This document shows, piece after piece, positions 55,274 through 64,000 of a DNA stretch of 64,000 nt. The DNA lies in NCBI RefSeq assembly GCF_009695765.1, contig NZ_VUNI01000003.1, positions 62,001 to 126,000 of the forward strand, given 5' to 3'. The notes beneath the pieces were generated by a model. That model made no database searches, was not told the DNA's origin, and was given only the letters and a program-made list of their open reading frames with translations. Made by a program: the position numbers and the translations under genes. Every line of letters starts with the position of its first letter. The stretch's first letter is position 1. This stretch comes from Roseburia porci. Lineage in GTDB: Bacteria; Bacillota; Clostridia; Lachnospirales; Lachnospiraceae.

Positions 55274-56047
55274 ATGAAAGAACAGCTTCATACCATCCCC
55301 ATTTCCGAGGCAATGGAACATGCCGGCGAATGTCCTTTCTGTTATATTGAAAGAAAAACCGAAAATCACGCAATGGATTTTGTCCTTGGACATGGCGCCT
55401 CTTATATGGAAGCCGATATTCGTGAGATGACAGATAAAGCCGGATTCTGCCGTGCCCATTTCAAGAAGATGTTTGATTATGGAAATGCGCTCGGCAATGC
55501 CTGGATCTTAAAAACACACTACAAACGCATTCTGGATGAAATGACAAAAGAATTTTCTCGTTTCAAACCGTCTGCTTCCGGCAAAAAAAGCGGATTTTTC
55601 CGAAAGAATGCTTCATCAGAGCAGTCATCCAATTCCATTAAATGGTGGATTGATCAGAAAGAACGCTCCTGCTTCATCTGCAATATGGTCAAAAGAACGT
55701 TTGATGATTACCTCAACACGTTCTTTCAGATGTATAAAAAAGATGCCGGTTTCCGCTCAAAGCTTTCCCAGACAAAAGGATTTTGTCTGACGCACTTCGG
55801 CCTTTTGTGCGAGGCTGCTGATCAGAATCTTTCTGGTGAAGAGCTTACTTCGTTTTATGACACCGTGCTTCCTTTGATGCAGGAAAATATGGAGCGTCTT
55901 TATGAAGATGTCTCCTGGTTTATCGAAAAATATGACTATCGCAACAAAGATGCCGACTGGAAAGATTCAAAAGATGCCATTCAACGGGGAATGCAGAAAT
56001 TAAAAGGATCTGATCCTTCTCTTCCACCGCATCAATATAAGAAATAA
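55274..56047 (+). CDS. DUF6062-type protein with duplicated Cys/His motifs
   Basis: The 257-aa product starts immediately after the LysR stop, with GGAGG inside the upstream gene. Two similar halves each contain a C-x2-C pair and a later C-x3-H: CPFC with GFCRAHF, and CFIC with GFCLTHF. This arrangement suggests two metal sites made from four ligands each. It matches proteins I know as DUF6062, with no established function. Coupling to a LysR gene beside leuC suggests a role linked to that regulator's signal; this is inference. Confidence 0.75.
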   Translation: MKEQLHTIPISEAMEHAGECPFCYIERKTENHAMDFVLGHGASYMEADIREMTDKAGFCRAHFKKMFDYGNALGNAWILKTHYKRILDEMTKEFSRFKPSASGKKSGFFRKNASSEQSSNSIKWWIDQKERSCFICNMVKRTFDDYLNTFFQMYKKDAGFRSKLSQTKGFCLTHFGLLCEAADQNLSGEELTSFYDTVLPLMQENMERLYEDVSWFIEKYDYRNKDADWKDSKDAIQRGMQKLKGSDPSLPPHQYKK

Positions 56048-56083
56048 GATACCTCATCGGGCAACCCGATGAGGTATCTTTTT
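56047..56083 (+). terminator. Terminator after the DUF6062 gene
   Basis: AGATACCTCATCGGG-CAA-CCCGATGAGGTATCT followed by TTTT, also usable in part by leuS on the other strand. Confidence 0.85.
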
Positions 56084-56108
56084 ACTTTCAATAATATTCG
56101 TATGAATC

Positions 56109-58526
56109 TTATTTCATAACAATGTTTACAATACGTCCAGGTACATAAATCTCTTTTACAATATTACCGGTCAGTTTATCTGCGATGCTTTCTTTTGCTT
56201 TCGCAATAACATCATCTTTCGGATCATCTTTTCCGATCATCAGTGTACCTTTTGTCTTTCCGTTGATCTGGACAGCAATCTCAACATTGGCTTCCACTGT
56301 TTTGGCTTCATCATATTCCGGCCATGTCTGTTCATATACTCTGCCCTCACAGCCAATCGTCTGCCACAACTCTTCTGTAATGTGTGGTGCAACCGGATTT
56401 AACAGAATGATAAGTGTCTTAAATTCTCCTTTTGTAATAGAACCTTTTTTGTAAAAGTCATTCAAAAGAGACATCATTGCTGCAATGGCTGTGTTGTATT
56501 TCAGATTTTCGAAATCGTAGGAAACCTTCTTAATTGTCTGGTGCATCTTTGTTTCAAGATCTTTGGAATATCCTTCTTCCTCTGTCATGATATCCTGAAG
56601 TTTCCATACACGCTCGAGGAATCTGCGGCAGCCTTTTACGCCATCTTCTGACCAGGAAGCTGCCAGGTCGAATGCTCCGATAAACATTTCATAAGTTCTT
56701 AATGTATCAGCTCCATATTCCCTTACAATGTCATCCGGATTGACAACATTTCCTCTGGATTTTGACATTTTCTCACCGTTTTCTCCGAGGATCATTCCAT
56801 GGGAAGTTCTCTTCTGATATGGTTCCGGTGTTGGAACTACACCCTGATCATATAAGAATTTATGCCAGAATCTGGAATAAAGAAGATGCAGTGTTGTATG
56901 CTCCATACCGCCATTATACCAGTCAACAGGCAGCCAGTATTTTAATGCCTCCGGGCTTGCAAGTGCTTTGTCATTATGAGGATCTGTATATCTTAAGAAA
57001 TACCAGGATGATCCTGCCCACTGTGGCATGGTGTCAGTCTCTCTTTTCGCAGGTCCGCCACAGCATGGACATGTTGTGTTAACCCAGTCTGTCATTGCTG
57101 CAAGTGGAGATTCACCATTGTCTGTTGGCATATAGCTCTCAACTTCCGGAAGAAGCAATGGCAGATCTTTCTCATCGATTGGAACATATCCACACTTATC
57201 ACAGTGAACGATCGGGATTGGCTCACCCCAATATCTCTGACGTGAGAATACCCAGTCACGCAGTTTATAATTGGTCTTTGCAGTACCAATTCCTTTTTCT
57301 TCCAGGAATTTGATCATTTTTTCCTTGGCATCTTTTACTTCAAGTCCATTCAGGAAATCGGAGTTGATCAGGACACCGGTTGCAACATCTGTAAATGCTG
57401 CTTCGCTAATATCTACTTCTTCTCCATTCTTTGCAACAACCTGAAGCATTGGAAGATTAAATTTCTTTGCGAATTCCCAGTCTCTTTCATCATGTGCAGG
57501 AACAGCCATAATTGCTCCTGTACCATAACTCATAAGTACATAATCAGAAACCCAGATTGGAATTTCTTTGCCGTTTACCGGATTGATTGCAGTAAGTCCA
57601 TCGATTGCAACACCGGTTTTGTCTTTTGCAAGTTCTGCACGCTCAAAATCAGATTTTCTGGATGCAGCTTCACGATATGCCTCGATTTCAGACCAGTTTT
57701 TGATCTCATCCTTGTATTTGTCGAGATATGGATGTTCTGGAGAAACAACCATGTAAGTAACACCAAATAAGGTGTCACATCTTGTTGTATAAATACGAAG
57801 TTTTTCTTCTTTTCCTTTAATCGCAAAATCCACTTCTGCACCGGTAGATCGTCCGATCCAGTTCTTCTGTGAGACTTTTACTCTTTCGATATAATCTACA
57901 TCATTTAAGCCCTCGATCAGCTTATCTGCATAATCAGTGATCTTAAGCATCCACTCGCTTTTTACCTTGCGGACAACAGGTGCTCCGCATCGCTCGCATA
58001 CACCATTTACAACTTCCTCATTGGCAAGTCCTACTTTACAGGAAGTACACCAGTTGATCGGCATTTCTTTCTTATATGCAAGACCGGCTTTGAATAATTT
58101 TAAGAAGATCCACTGTGTCCATTTGTAATAATTCGGATCTGTTGTATTAATCTCACGATCCCAGTCAAAAGAATAGCCAAGAGAATGAAGCTGCTCTTTA
58201 AAATGTTTTACGTTATTTTCGGTAACGATCTTTGGATGGATCTTATTCTTGATTGCATAATTCTCGGTTGGAAGACCGAATGCATCCCATCCCATTGGAT
58301 AAAGAACATTGTATCCCTGCATTCTTCTCTTACGTGCCACAATATCAAGTGCCGTATATGGTCTTGGATGACCAACATGAAGTCCCTGTCCGGATGGATA
58401 TGGGAATTCAACCAATGCATAGTATTTCGGCTTTGTGTAATCCTGGGGTGCTGCGAATGCTTTCTCATCATCCCAGACTTTCTGCCATTTCTTTTCCACA
58501 ACTTTGTGGTTGTAAACTTCTGACAT
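56109..58526 (-). CDS. leuS: Leucyl-tRNA synthetase
   Basis: The 805-aa class I synthetase has HIGH as HVGHPRPYT ([16 protein letters not shown]), the CP1 editing domain (about 220-415), the KMSKS loop ([15 protein letters not shown]) and C-terminal anticodon-binding and [18 protein letters not shown] domains. It is transcribed alone behind a Leu T-box. Confidence 0.96.
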   Translation of the reverse strand: MSEVYNHKVVEKKWQKVWDDEKAFAAPQDYTKPKYYALVEFPYPSGQGLHVGHPRPYTALDIVARKRRMQGYNVLYPMGWDAFGLPTENYAIKNKIHPKIVTENNVKHFKEQLHSLGYSFDWDREINTTDPNYYKWTQWIFLKLFKAGLAYKKEMPINWCTSCKVGLANEEVVNGVCERCGAPVVRKVKSEWMLKITDYADKLIEGLNDVDYIERVKVSQKNWIGRSTGAEVDFAIKGKEEKLRIYTTRCDTLFGVTYMVVSPEHPYLDKYKDEIKNWSEIEAYREAASRKSDFERAELAKDKTGVAIDGLTAINPVNGKEIPIWVSDYVLMSYGTGAIMAVPAHDERDWEFAKKFNLPMLQVVAKNGEEVDISEAAFTDVATGVLINSDFLNGLEVKDAKEKMIKFLEEKGIGTAKTNYKLRDWVFSRQRYWGEPIPIVHCDKCGYVPIDEKDLPLLLPEVESYMPTDNGESPLAAMTDWVNTTCPCCGGPAKRETDTMPQWAGSSWYFLRYTDPHNDKALASPEALKYWLPVDWYNGGMEHTTLHLLYSRFWHKFLYDQGVVPTPEPYQKRTSHGMILGENGEKMSKSRGNVVNPDDIVREYGADTLRTYEMFIGAFDLAASWSEDGVKGCRRFLERVWKLQDIMTEEEGYSKDLETKMHQTIKKVSYDFENLKYNTAIAAMMSLLNDFYKKGSITKGEFKTLIILLNPVAPHITEELWQTIGCEGRVYEQTWPEYDEAKTVEANVEIAVQINGKTKGTLMIGKDDPKDDVIAKAKESIADKLTGNIVKEIYVPGRIVNIVMK

Positions 58527-58589
58527 AATTTCCTCCTTTATAAAAAGCTCCGCATTGCTGCGTGCTTATCTGCTTTCCTTTTCAGAATT

Positions 58590-58865
58590 AAAAAAGCCTC
58601 CGTCTCAACCGGATCATCCGATCCTAGAGACGAAGACTGTTCTCTCCGTGGTACCACTCTGTTTCGTATTCACTTAAAATACGCACTCATAATCGTTAAC
58701 GCCAATCACCCGTCTGAACCTACACAACACTCCCATTCTTAATCCTGGCAGGTCTTCCGCTCAGAAGCTCCAAGGCGAGTTCAAATCCTTACGCTACTGT
58801 CTTGCACCATACGACAATTCTCTGAAAGTCGATCGGGACTCTACTATTCCTTTTCCTAGCTTTCT
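58590..58865 (-). promoter_or_regulatory. T-box riboswitch (Leu) upstream of leuS
   Basis: On the minus strand the leader contains stem I with the likely specifier CUC (in TGAACTCGCC), the T-box AGTGGTACCACGG (about 58646-58658), and the terminator GTCTCTAGGATCGG...GAGACGGAGGC followed by T6. Uncharged tRNA-Leu would allow leuS transcription. It accounts for most of 58527-58997. Confidence 0.92.
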
Positions 58866-58883
58866 TTATTCAAATAACAGATT

Positions 58884-58912
58884 TATTTTACCATAGTTCA
58901 AATTTTTGTCAA
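58884..58912 (-). promoter_or_regulatory. Sigma-A promoter of the leuS leader
   Basis: TTGACA (58907-58912), 17 bases, AAAATA (58884-58889), placing the start at the 5' end of the T-box. Confidence 0.65.
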
Positions 58913-58934
58913 CTAAATGTTTTCACGTTTTTTG

Positions 58935-58966
58935 AAAAACCCCAGCAGAATCTCTGCCGGGGTTTT
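58935..58966 (-). terminator. Terminator after ilvC
   Basis: On the minus strand AAAACCCCGGCAGAGATTCTGCTGGGGTTTTT, 30 bases beyond the ilvC stop. Confidence 0.85.
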
Positions 58967-58997
58967 AAATATGTATTCTACAAAATCGATGTTCGGA

Positions 58998-60035
<1,038 letters not shown>

Positions 60036-60052
60036 CTAAATTAAATAATAGC

Positions 60053-60553
60053 CTAATCTAAAAATATTACATCATCAGAACCTCTTGTAAGTCCTGTGAT
60101 ACCGGTTCTCGCAAGTTCGAGAATCTCATATTCCTGTAAAAGATCCAAAAATGCATCGAGTTTATCCTGATGTCCGGTCAATTCAATCACCATGGAATCC
60201 ATTGTGACATCCACAACTTTACCGTGGAAGATCTCCGTTACATTTAAAATTGGCTGACGCTCTGTATCTTTTGCACGAATCTTGACCAGGATCAGTTCTC
60301 TTGTAACAGAGGACCCCTGCTCTAATTTCTTGATGTCCAACACATCTTCCAGCTTTGCAAGCTGTTTCTCGATCTGCTCAAGAATCTGCTCTTCGCCGCT
60401 TGCAACGATCGTAATCCGCGTATATCTCGGATCCGCAGTTACTCCTGAGGAAAAACTGTCAATGTTATATCCTCTCCGGCTGAACAAACCTGAAATTCTG
60501 CTTGTTACACCTGGATTGTTTTCAACTAAAAGAGATAAAACAAGTCTTTTCAT
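60053..60553 (-). CDS. ilvN: Acetolactate synthase small (regulatory) subunit
   Basis: ATG 60553 (MKRLVLSLLVENNPGV) has AGAAGG upstream; the frame extends to 60628 without a better site. The 166-aa protein has an N-terminal ACT domain (NNPGVTSRISGLFSRRGYNI) that binds valine and a C-terminal ALS_ss domain (EIFHGKVVDVTMDSM, ELTGHQDKLDAFLDLL). The catalytic subunit gene (ilvB) is absent here and must be elsewhere. Confidence 0.94.
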   Translation of the reverse strand: MKRLVLSLLVENNPGVTSRISGLFSRRGYNIDSFSSGVTADPRYTRITIVASGEEQILEQIEKQLAKLEDVLDIKKLEQGSSVTRELILVKIRAKDTERQPILNVTEIFHGKVVDVTMDSMVIELTGHQDKLDAFLDLLQEYEILELARTGITGLTRGSDDVIFLD

Positions 60554-60636
60554 TCGAAAACCTTCTACCTTCCTTTTTGTTACCATGAACCTGTTCAGAT
60601 TGTGAATAGATTCATTTGTTTCACTCACACAATCAG

Positions 60637-60665
60637 ATTGTAGACTTATAACTCATCTTTGTCAA
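60637..60665 (-). promoter_or_regulatory. Sigma-A promoter of ilvN-ilvC
   Basis: TTGACA (60660-60665), 17 bases, TACAAT (60637-60642), a strong match about 84 bases before the ilvN start codon. Confidence 0.7.
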
Positions 60666-60775
60666 GACATAAACCTGCTATAATTTGCAGGAATATCTAA
60701 TAAATTTTCAAATTTCTTTCTTACTATTTCTACAGGTAATTTTACCCATAATCCGAGTTCATAATGTTCCCGTTT

Positions 60776-62302
60776 TCAGGCTTTATGTCCTCCAATCTGC
60801 CGGTTCCTTTCTATTGTTGTAGCACCCTCCTGCAGATTCGTTCCTTTTAACATTGCATTCTTCCCATACTTCTTTTTGACCGATAGCATTGCCTCCTGAA
60901 GTTTCCGTTCCTTTTCTCTCTTTTTCCTGTTCTGTTCCTGTTCTTCCTCTACTTTATGATAGTCCGTAAAAAGGTCTATCTGCTCAAATGATTCTGCAGC
61001 CGGAATCTGCTCTTCTCTTATAATATGATTTGCTGTAATCGTTATTCTGCGGATCAGAAGATCCGGACTTACGATTTTATCATATAACTGCATGACCTTA
61101 GACATAATCTCTTCTGTTGACGAACTGTAATGCTCCAGATTTGTGCTTCCATGTGCATGTTTTGGGATTTTTCTTCCATAACGGTCTGTCACGATTTCGC
61201 CCTTATATCTGCCAGCCCGTTTTGAATTTTTCAGATTCTCAATGTCATAGCCAATCGTCAGTACCAGCTGATCTGTCACATAGCGTTTATCGACAAGATC
61301 AAGAACCAGAAGTTCCGTCATTTCACGGACAATCAGTTTCCCCTTTTCAAATTCATAAGGACATTGTAACACCTGCCCTGAACAGATACTGTTGTTATCC
61401 GGTTTGTATGCTTTAATCTCATCGATTGTGACCGGTTCATATCCCCACGCATGATCAATCAGAAGTTCTGCATTTACACCAAAGGTTTCGTATAATAATT
61501 CCTCATTGTGATAATCGTGTTCTTTTCCAAGTGAGCATCTTGCAATATCTCCCATCGTAAATATTCCAAGCTGTTCCAGCTTTTTCTGATAGCCACTTCC
61601 CACGCGCCAGAAATCTGTTAATGGTCTGTGATTCCATAATTTCTTCCGATATGTGTTTTCATCGAGTTCTGCGATACGTACACCATCCGTATCCGGAGCT
61701 ACATGCTTTGCTTCGATATCCATTGCAATTTTGCAAAGATACAGATTCGTTCCGATGCCCGCCGTTGCTGTAATCCCTGTTTCTTCCAAAATCTCCTGTA
61801 TGATCTTTTTCGCCAGCTGTTTTGCCGTCATCTGATAAGTGTTCAGATAGTGCGTCGCGTCGATAAAAACTTCATCAATGGAATACACATGGATATCTTC
61901 CGGCGCAATATATCTGAGATAGATATGATATATTTTTGTACTGTATTTCATGTACAAAGCCATCCTCGGCGGTGCCGCAATATAATCCAGTTTATATTCC
62001 GGATGCTTGTCTAATTCTGTCTCCGAATAAGATGATCCTTCAAATGTCTTCCGCGGCGCCTTCCTTCTCCGCTCGTCATTTACTTCCTTTACCTTTTGAA
62101 CAACTTCAAACAGCCGCGCTCTTCCCGGAATTCCGAATTTTTTCAGAGCCGGAGATACCGCAAGACAGATTGTTTTTTCTGTTCTTGATGCATCCGCAAC
62201 TACCAGGTTGGTGGTAAGCGGATCAAGCGTACGTTCCCGGCATTCGACCGATGCATAAAAAGACTTTAAATCGATTGCGATATAGATATGTTCCCGGCTC
62301 AT
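60776..62302 (-). CDS. Y-family DNA polymerase (DinB/UmuC-like)
   Basis: The 508-aa protein has Y-family catalytic motifs: AIDLKSFYASVE (metal-binding Asp) and YSIDEVFIDATHYL (SIDE), then the helix-hairpin-helix and little-finger regions. EQIDLF near residue 430 fits a beta-clamp-binding QxxLF motif. The C-terminus adds a basic coiled coil (QEQNRKKREKERKLQEAML). The type is that of accessory UvrX/UmuC-like polymerases found on mobile elements rather than chromosomal DinB. No partner (YolD-like) gene is adjacent and no LexA box was seen. It lies next to an insertion sequence. It would copy damaged DNA with low fidelity. Confidence 0.85.
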   Translation of the reverse strand: MSREHIYIAIDLKSFYASVECRERTLDPLTTNLVVADASRTEKTICLAVSPALKKFGIPGRARLFEVVQKVKEVNDERRRKAPRKTFEGSSYSETELDKHPEYKLDYIAAPPRMALYMKYSTKIYHIYLRYIAPEDIHVYSIDEVFIDATHYLNTYQMTAKQLAKKIIQEILEETGITATAGIGTNLYLCKIAMDIEAKHVAPDTDGVRIAELDENTYRKKLWNHRPLTDFWRVGSGYQKKLEQLGIFTMGDIARCSLGKEHDYHNEELLYETFGVNAELLIDHAWGYEPVTIDEIKAYKPDNNSICSGQVLQCPYEFEKGKLIVREMTELLVLDLVDKRYVTDQLVLTIGYDIENLKNSKRAGRYKGEIVTDRYGRKIPKHAHGSTNLEHYSSSTEEIMSKVMQLYDKIVSPDLLIRRITITANHIIREEQIPAAESFEQIDLFTDYHKVEEEQEQNRKKREKERKLQEAMLSVKKKYGKNAMLKGTNLQEGATTIERNRQIGGHKA

Positions 62303-62850
62303 ATTCTTCCCTTCCTATTCTGTCAAGCCTAAATCTATTGATTTTACTGGCTTTGACGATATTTATTTACCTCAAAACAAGAGCCGAAAGTGATGGATAT
62401 CGTAGTATCTTGTACCGAATAGCTGATTAATGGGTACACTTCTTAAAGCATCCCTGTTGTTTGCTTTATAAAGGCTGTTTTCCCTCTGATCAACTATGAT
62501 GATGAACATTCCGTGTCTAAGGGGATCGTATCCCAACTTCCTTCGTCCCACCTACCATACACTGAGTGCCAGCCAAGCTCCTAGACGGGGTCATGCCCCA
62601 CGGTAAAAACCGATGCCGGCTACAGCTCTTGTTTTTGTGTTTGATTTGTTACTGACCTACATTCACCTGTCGTGGTACTGATTTACTCAGTGGACGCTAT
62701 ACCTCTACAGCTTACTGTTGGTCTTTTGCAGATGCAGTCCGTTCCGGACTCCATCGTTTACGGGTTTCTGTTCCAGAACCCTGTCCAGTCTCCGATGCCT
62801 TCCATCAGCCACTCGACAGAGTTCTGGAGTTACTTCTTTTATTTTATTTG
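62303..62850 (-). other. Non-coding 3' region of an IS110-family element (candidate bridge-RNA locus)
   Basis: About 550 bases follow the transposase with no credible gene. The stretch contains compact stems, e.g. GGGGATCGTATCCC (62521-62534) and GGGGTCATGCCCC (62587-62599), and looks like structured RNA. In the IS110 family a bridge RNA from a non-coding end of the element guides recombination; in the IS1111 group it lies 3' of the recombinase, as here. The element's right end is not defined but should be near 62330-62345, shortly before the polymerase gene. Confidence 0.45.
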
Positions 62851-64000
62851 CTATGCTGCCATTGATGCCTGTGAAGCTGCCGGATGTTTGATGTCTTTCA
62901 ACAGTTTCTGCGGATCATAAGTTGTCCCTGTCTTCAGGATTGTGTAAATCACCCTCAGTATCTTGCAGGCTATCACAACCAGTGACTGCATCTTTTTCAG
63001 CGGATTGTTGGTTCGCGTTGTATAGTACTCATGTAGCTGCTTAAATTCATCTGCATGCGACACCGCTGACTTTGCCGCTTGGAACAGCCAATACCGAAGT
63101 CTCTTGCGTCCTCTGTGGCTGATTTTTGTCTGTCCTTTATGCTTGCCTGAACTGCATGCCACCAGCCCCATACCGCTTAGCTTCTGGATTTCCTTCACAT
63201 CATCAAATCTGCTGATATCTCCCATTTCTGCCAGTATTCCAGCCAGTATGTTTTCACCTACACCTTTGATTTCAAGTATTTTTTCTGCGTAAGGTATTTC
63301 CATGCATTTTTCATGTAAAGTACTTTCAATCACAGCAAGCTGCTCATCCAGCTTCAGTATCTGTTCCGCATACCATTTCACTGCTTCACGCCCTGCATCC
63401 GTTCCATCCGTTAATCCAACACTTTTCTCTGCATAGCTCACGATTTCATTGGCTCTGCTGTAACCGCGTCCTCTTAATTTTGCATTATGCCAGATATTTT
63501 TCATGCCTTCTACTCCCAGTGCTGTAATATCCGCTGGGATAGCTGATACTTTCAGTACTTCCAGAGTAAATGCTCCGTCTATTTTTCCAAATGCGTCCAT
63601 GTATTCTGGAAAATAGATTTTCAATTCCCGGTGAAGACGATTGATATTTCTTATCCTGTCTTCGGTAAGCTGATCCCTGAACATTGAGAGTCTTCTCATG
63701 TCTGCGTAAACTTTTTCTGGAAGATAAGGCATTCCGTAGTTTCCATCTTTCACAAGATTTGCGATCAGTTTCGGATCTTTTCTGTCGTCCTTGAGCTGGC
63801 TGTTATCTTCGATTTCTTTGCTCTGCTTTACGGCATATGGATTTACCTGGACAACGCTGATTCCGTTTGAAATCATCCATGCAGCCAACGCAAACCAGTA
63901 GTGACCTGTCGGTTCAAGACCCAGTACTATCTGTTTCTTATCGTGTTTTGCCGCAAGTGCCAGCACCCATGCCTTGGCATTTTCAAAGCCTTCTGAAGTA
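62851..64000 (-). mobile_element. IS110-family insertion sequence transposase (5' end outside window)
   Basis: The reading frame continues to the window edge (TSEGFENAKAWVLALAAKHD before the first internal Met), so the N-terminus is missing. The N-terminal RuvC-like DEDD domain is seen in LGLEPTGHYWFALAAW and LKDDRKDPKLIANLV. The C-terminal Transposase_20 domain has ILEIKGVGENILAGILAEMG, LSGMGLVACSSGKHKGQTKI with the catalytic serine, and RGRKRLRYWLFQAA. IS110 recombinases insert without terminal inverted repeats, guided by a bridge RNA. The frame is intact, so the copy may be active. Confidence 0.9.

Noticed and set aside
62303-62400. LexA/SOS box before the Y-family polymerase
   Set aside because: No CGAAC-N4-GTTCG or GAAC-N-GTTC-like palindrome could be found near the start.

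Overview
The window looks like chromosomal DNA of a low-to-mid GC, anaerobic Firmicute of the Lachnospiraceae (Clostridium cluster XIVa type). The evidence is the set of closely matching housekeeping genes (ftsK/spoIIIE, tepA, rex, alr-ndoA, queA, pheST and leuS behind T-box leaders, a Re-type citrate synthase gene, 6S RNA), strong AGGAGG ribosome binding sites, and lineage-typical small proteins (a Gly/Cys-rich protein, DUF4869, DUF6062). A SpoIID-type protein, a SpoIIIE-type translocase and a possible late-sporulation promoter fit a spore former. No rRNA, tRNA or CRISPR array was seen. Nearly everything lies on the minus strand.

Positions 1-7.7 kb are an accessory, partly decayed region: a HigB/HigA-like toxin-antitoxin pair with two matching palindromic operators, a large secreted protein, an Ig-like surface protein ending in a C2H2-like zinc finger, and a coupled DUF4869 / small P-loop ATPase cassette bracketed by a duplicated promoter-and-start segment. 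Three genes here (the toxin, the secreted protein, the ATPase) each carry a one-base deletion in an A5 tract. Restoring one A gives a continuous, sensible protein in all three. A fourth small gene looks broken too.

7.7-28.4 kb is core: xpt; folD, fhs, ftsK, uppP and tepA (C1 metabolism, chromosome translocation, cell wall); glgA; yebC; then corC-like, ndoA, alr, nnr, a coiled-coil protein and rex; then a citrate-to-2-oxoglutarate operon (Re-citrate synthase, FadR-type regulator, isocitrate dehydrogenase) with a good promoter and a FadR-type palindrome at its start.

28.5-43.7 kb holds a Gly/Cys-rich small protein, small lineage-specific genes, a secreted beta-propeller-like protein, an EF-G-like GTPase, tyrA and aroA (aromatic amino acids), a PilZ protein, queA, pheT/pheS with a Phe T-box, a BrkB-like membrane protein and a SpoIID-domain protein. 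43.7-49.8 kb has 6S RNA, cdd, a conventional citrate synthase, a two-component system, and an orphan module of a CheY-like receiver plus a protein with four MshEN-like repeats and a CheX-like domain.

49.8-60.6 kb is amino-acid biosynthesis (thrC, leuD, leuC, ilvC, ilvN) with leuS behind a Leu T-box, a LysR regulator coupled to a DUF6062 protein, and an AP2 / degenerate HNH / AP2 protein that looks like a homing endonuclease turned regulator. 60.8-64 kb is accessory again: a Y-family polymerase and the 3' part of an IS110-family element with about 550 nt of structured non-coding DNA, a candidate bridge-RNA locus. The transposase runs off the window end.

All functional calls come from reading the translated sequence; no database search was run.
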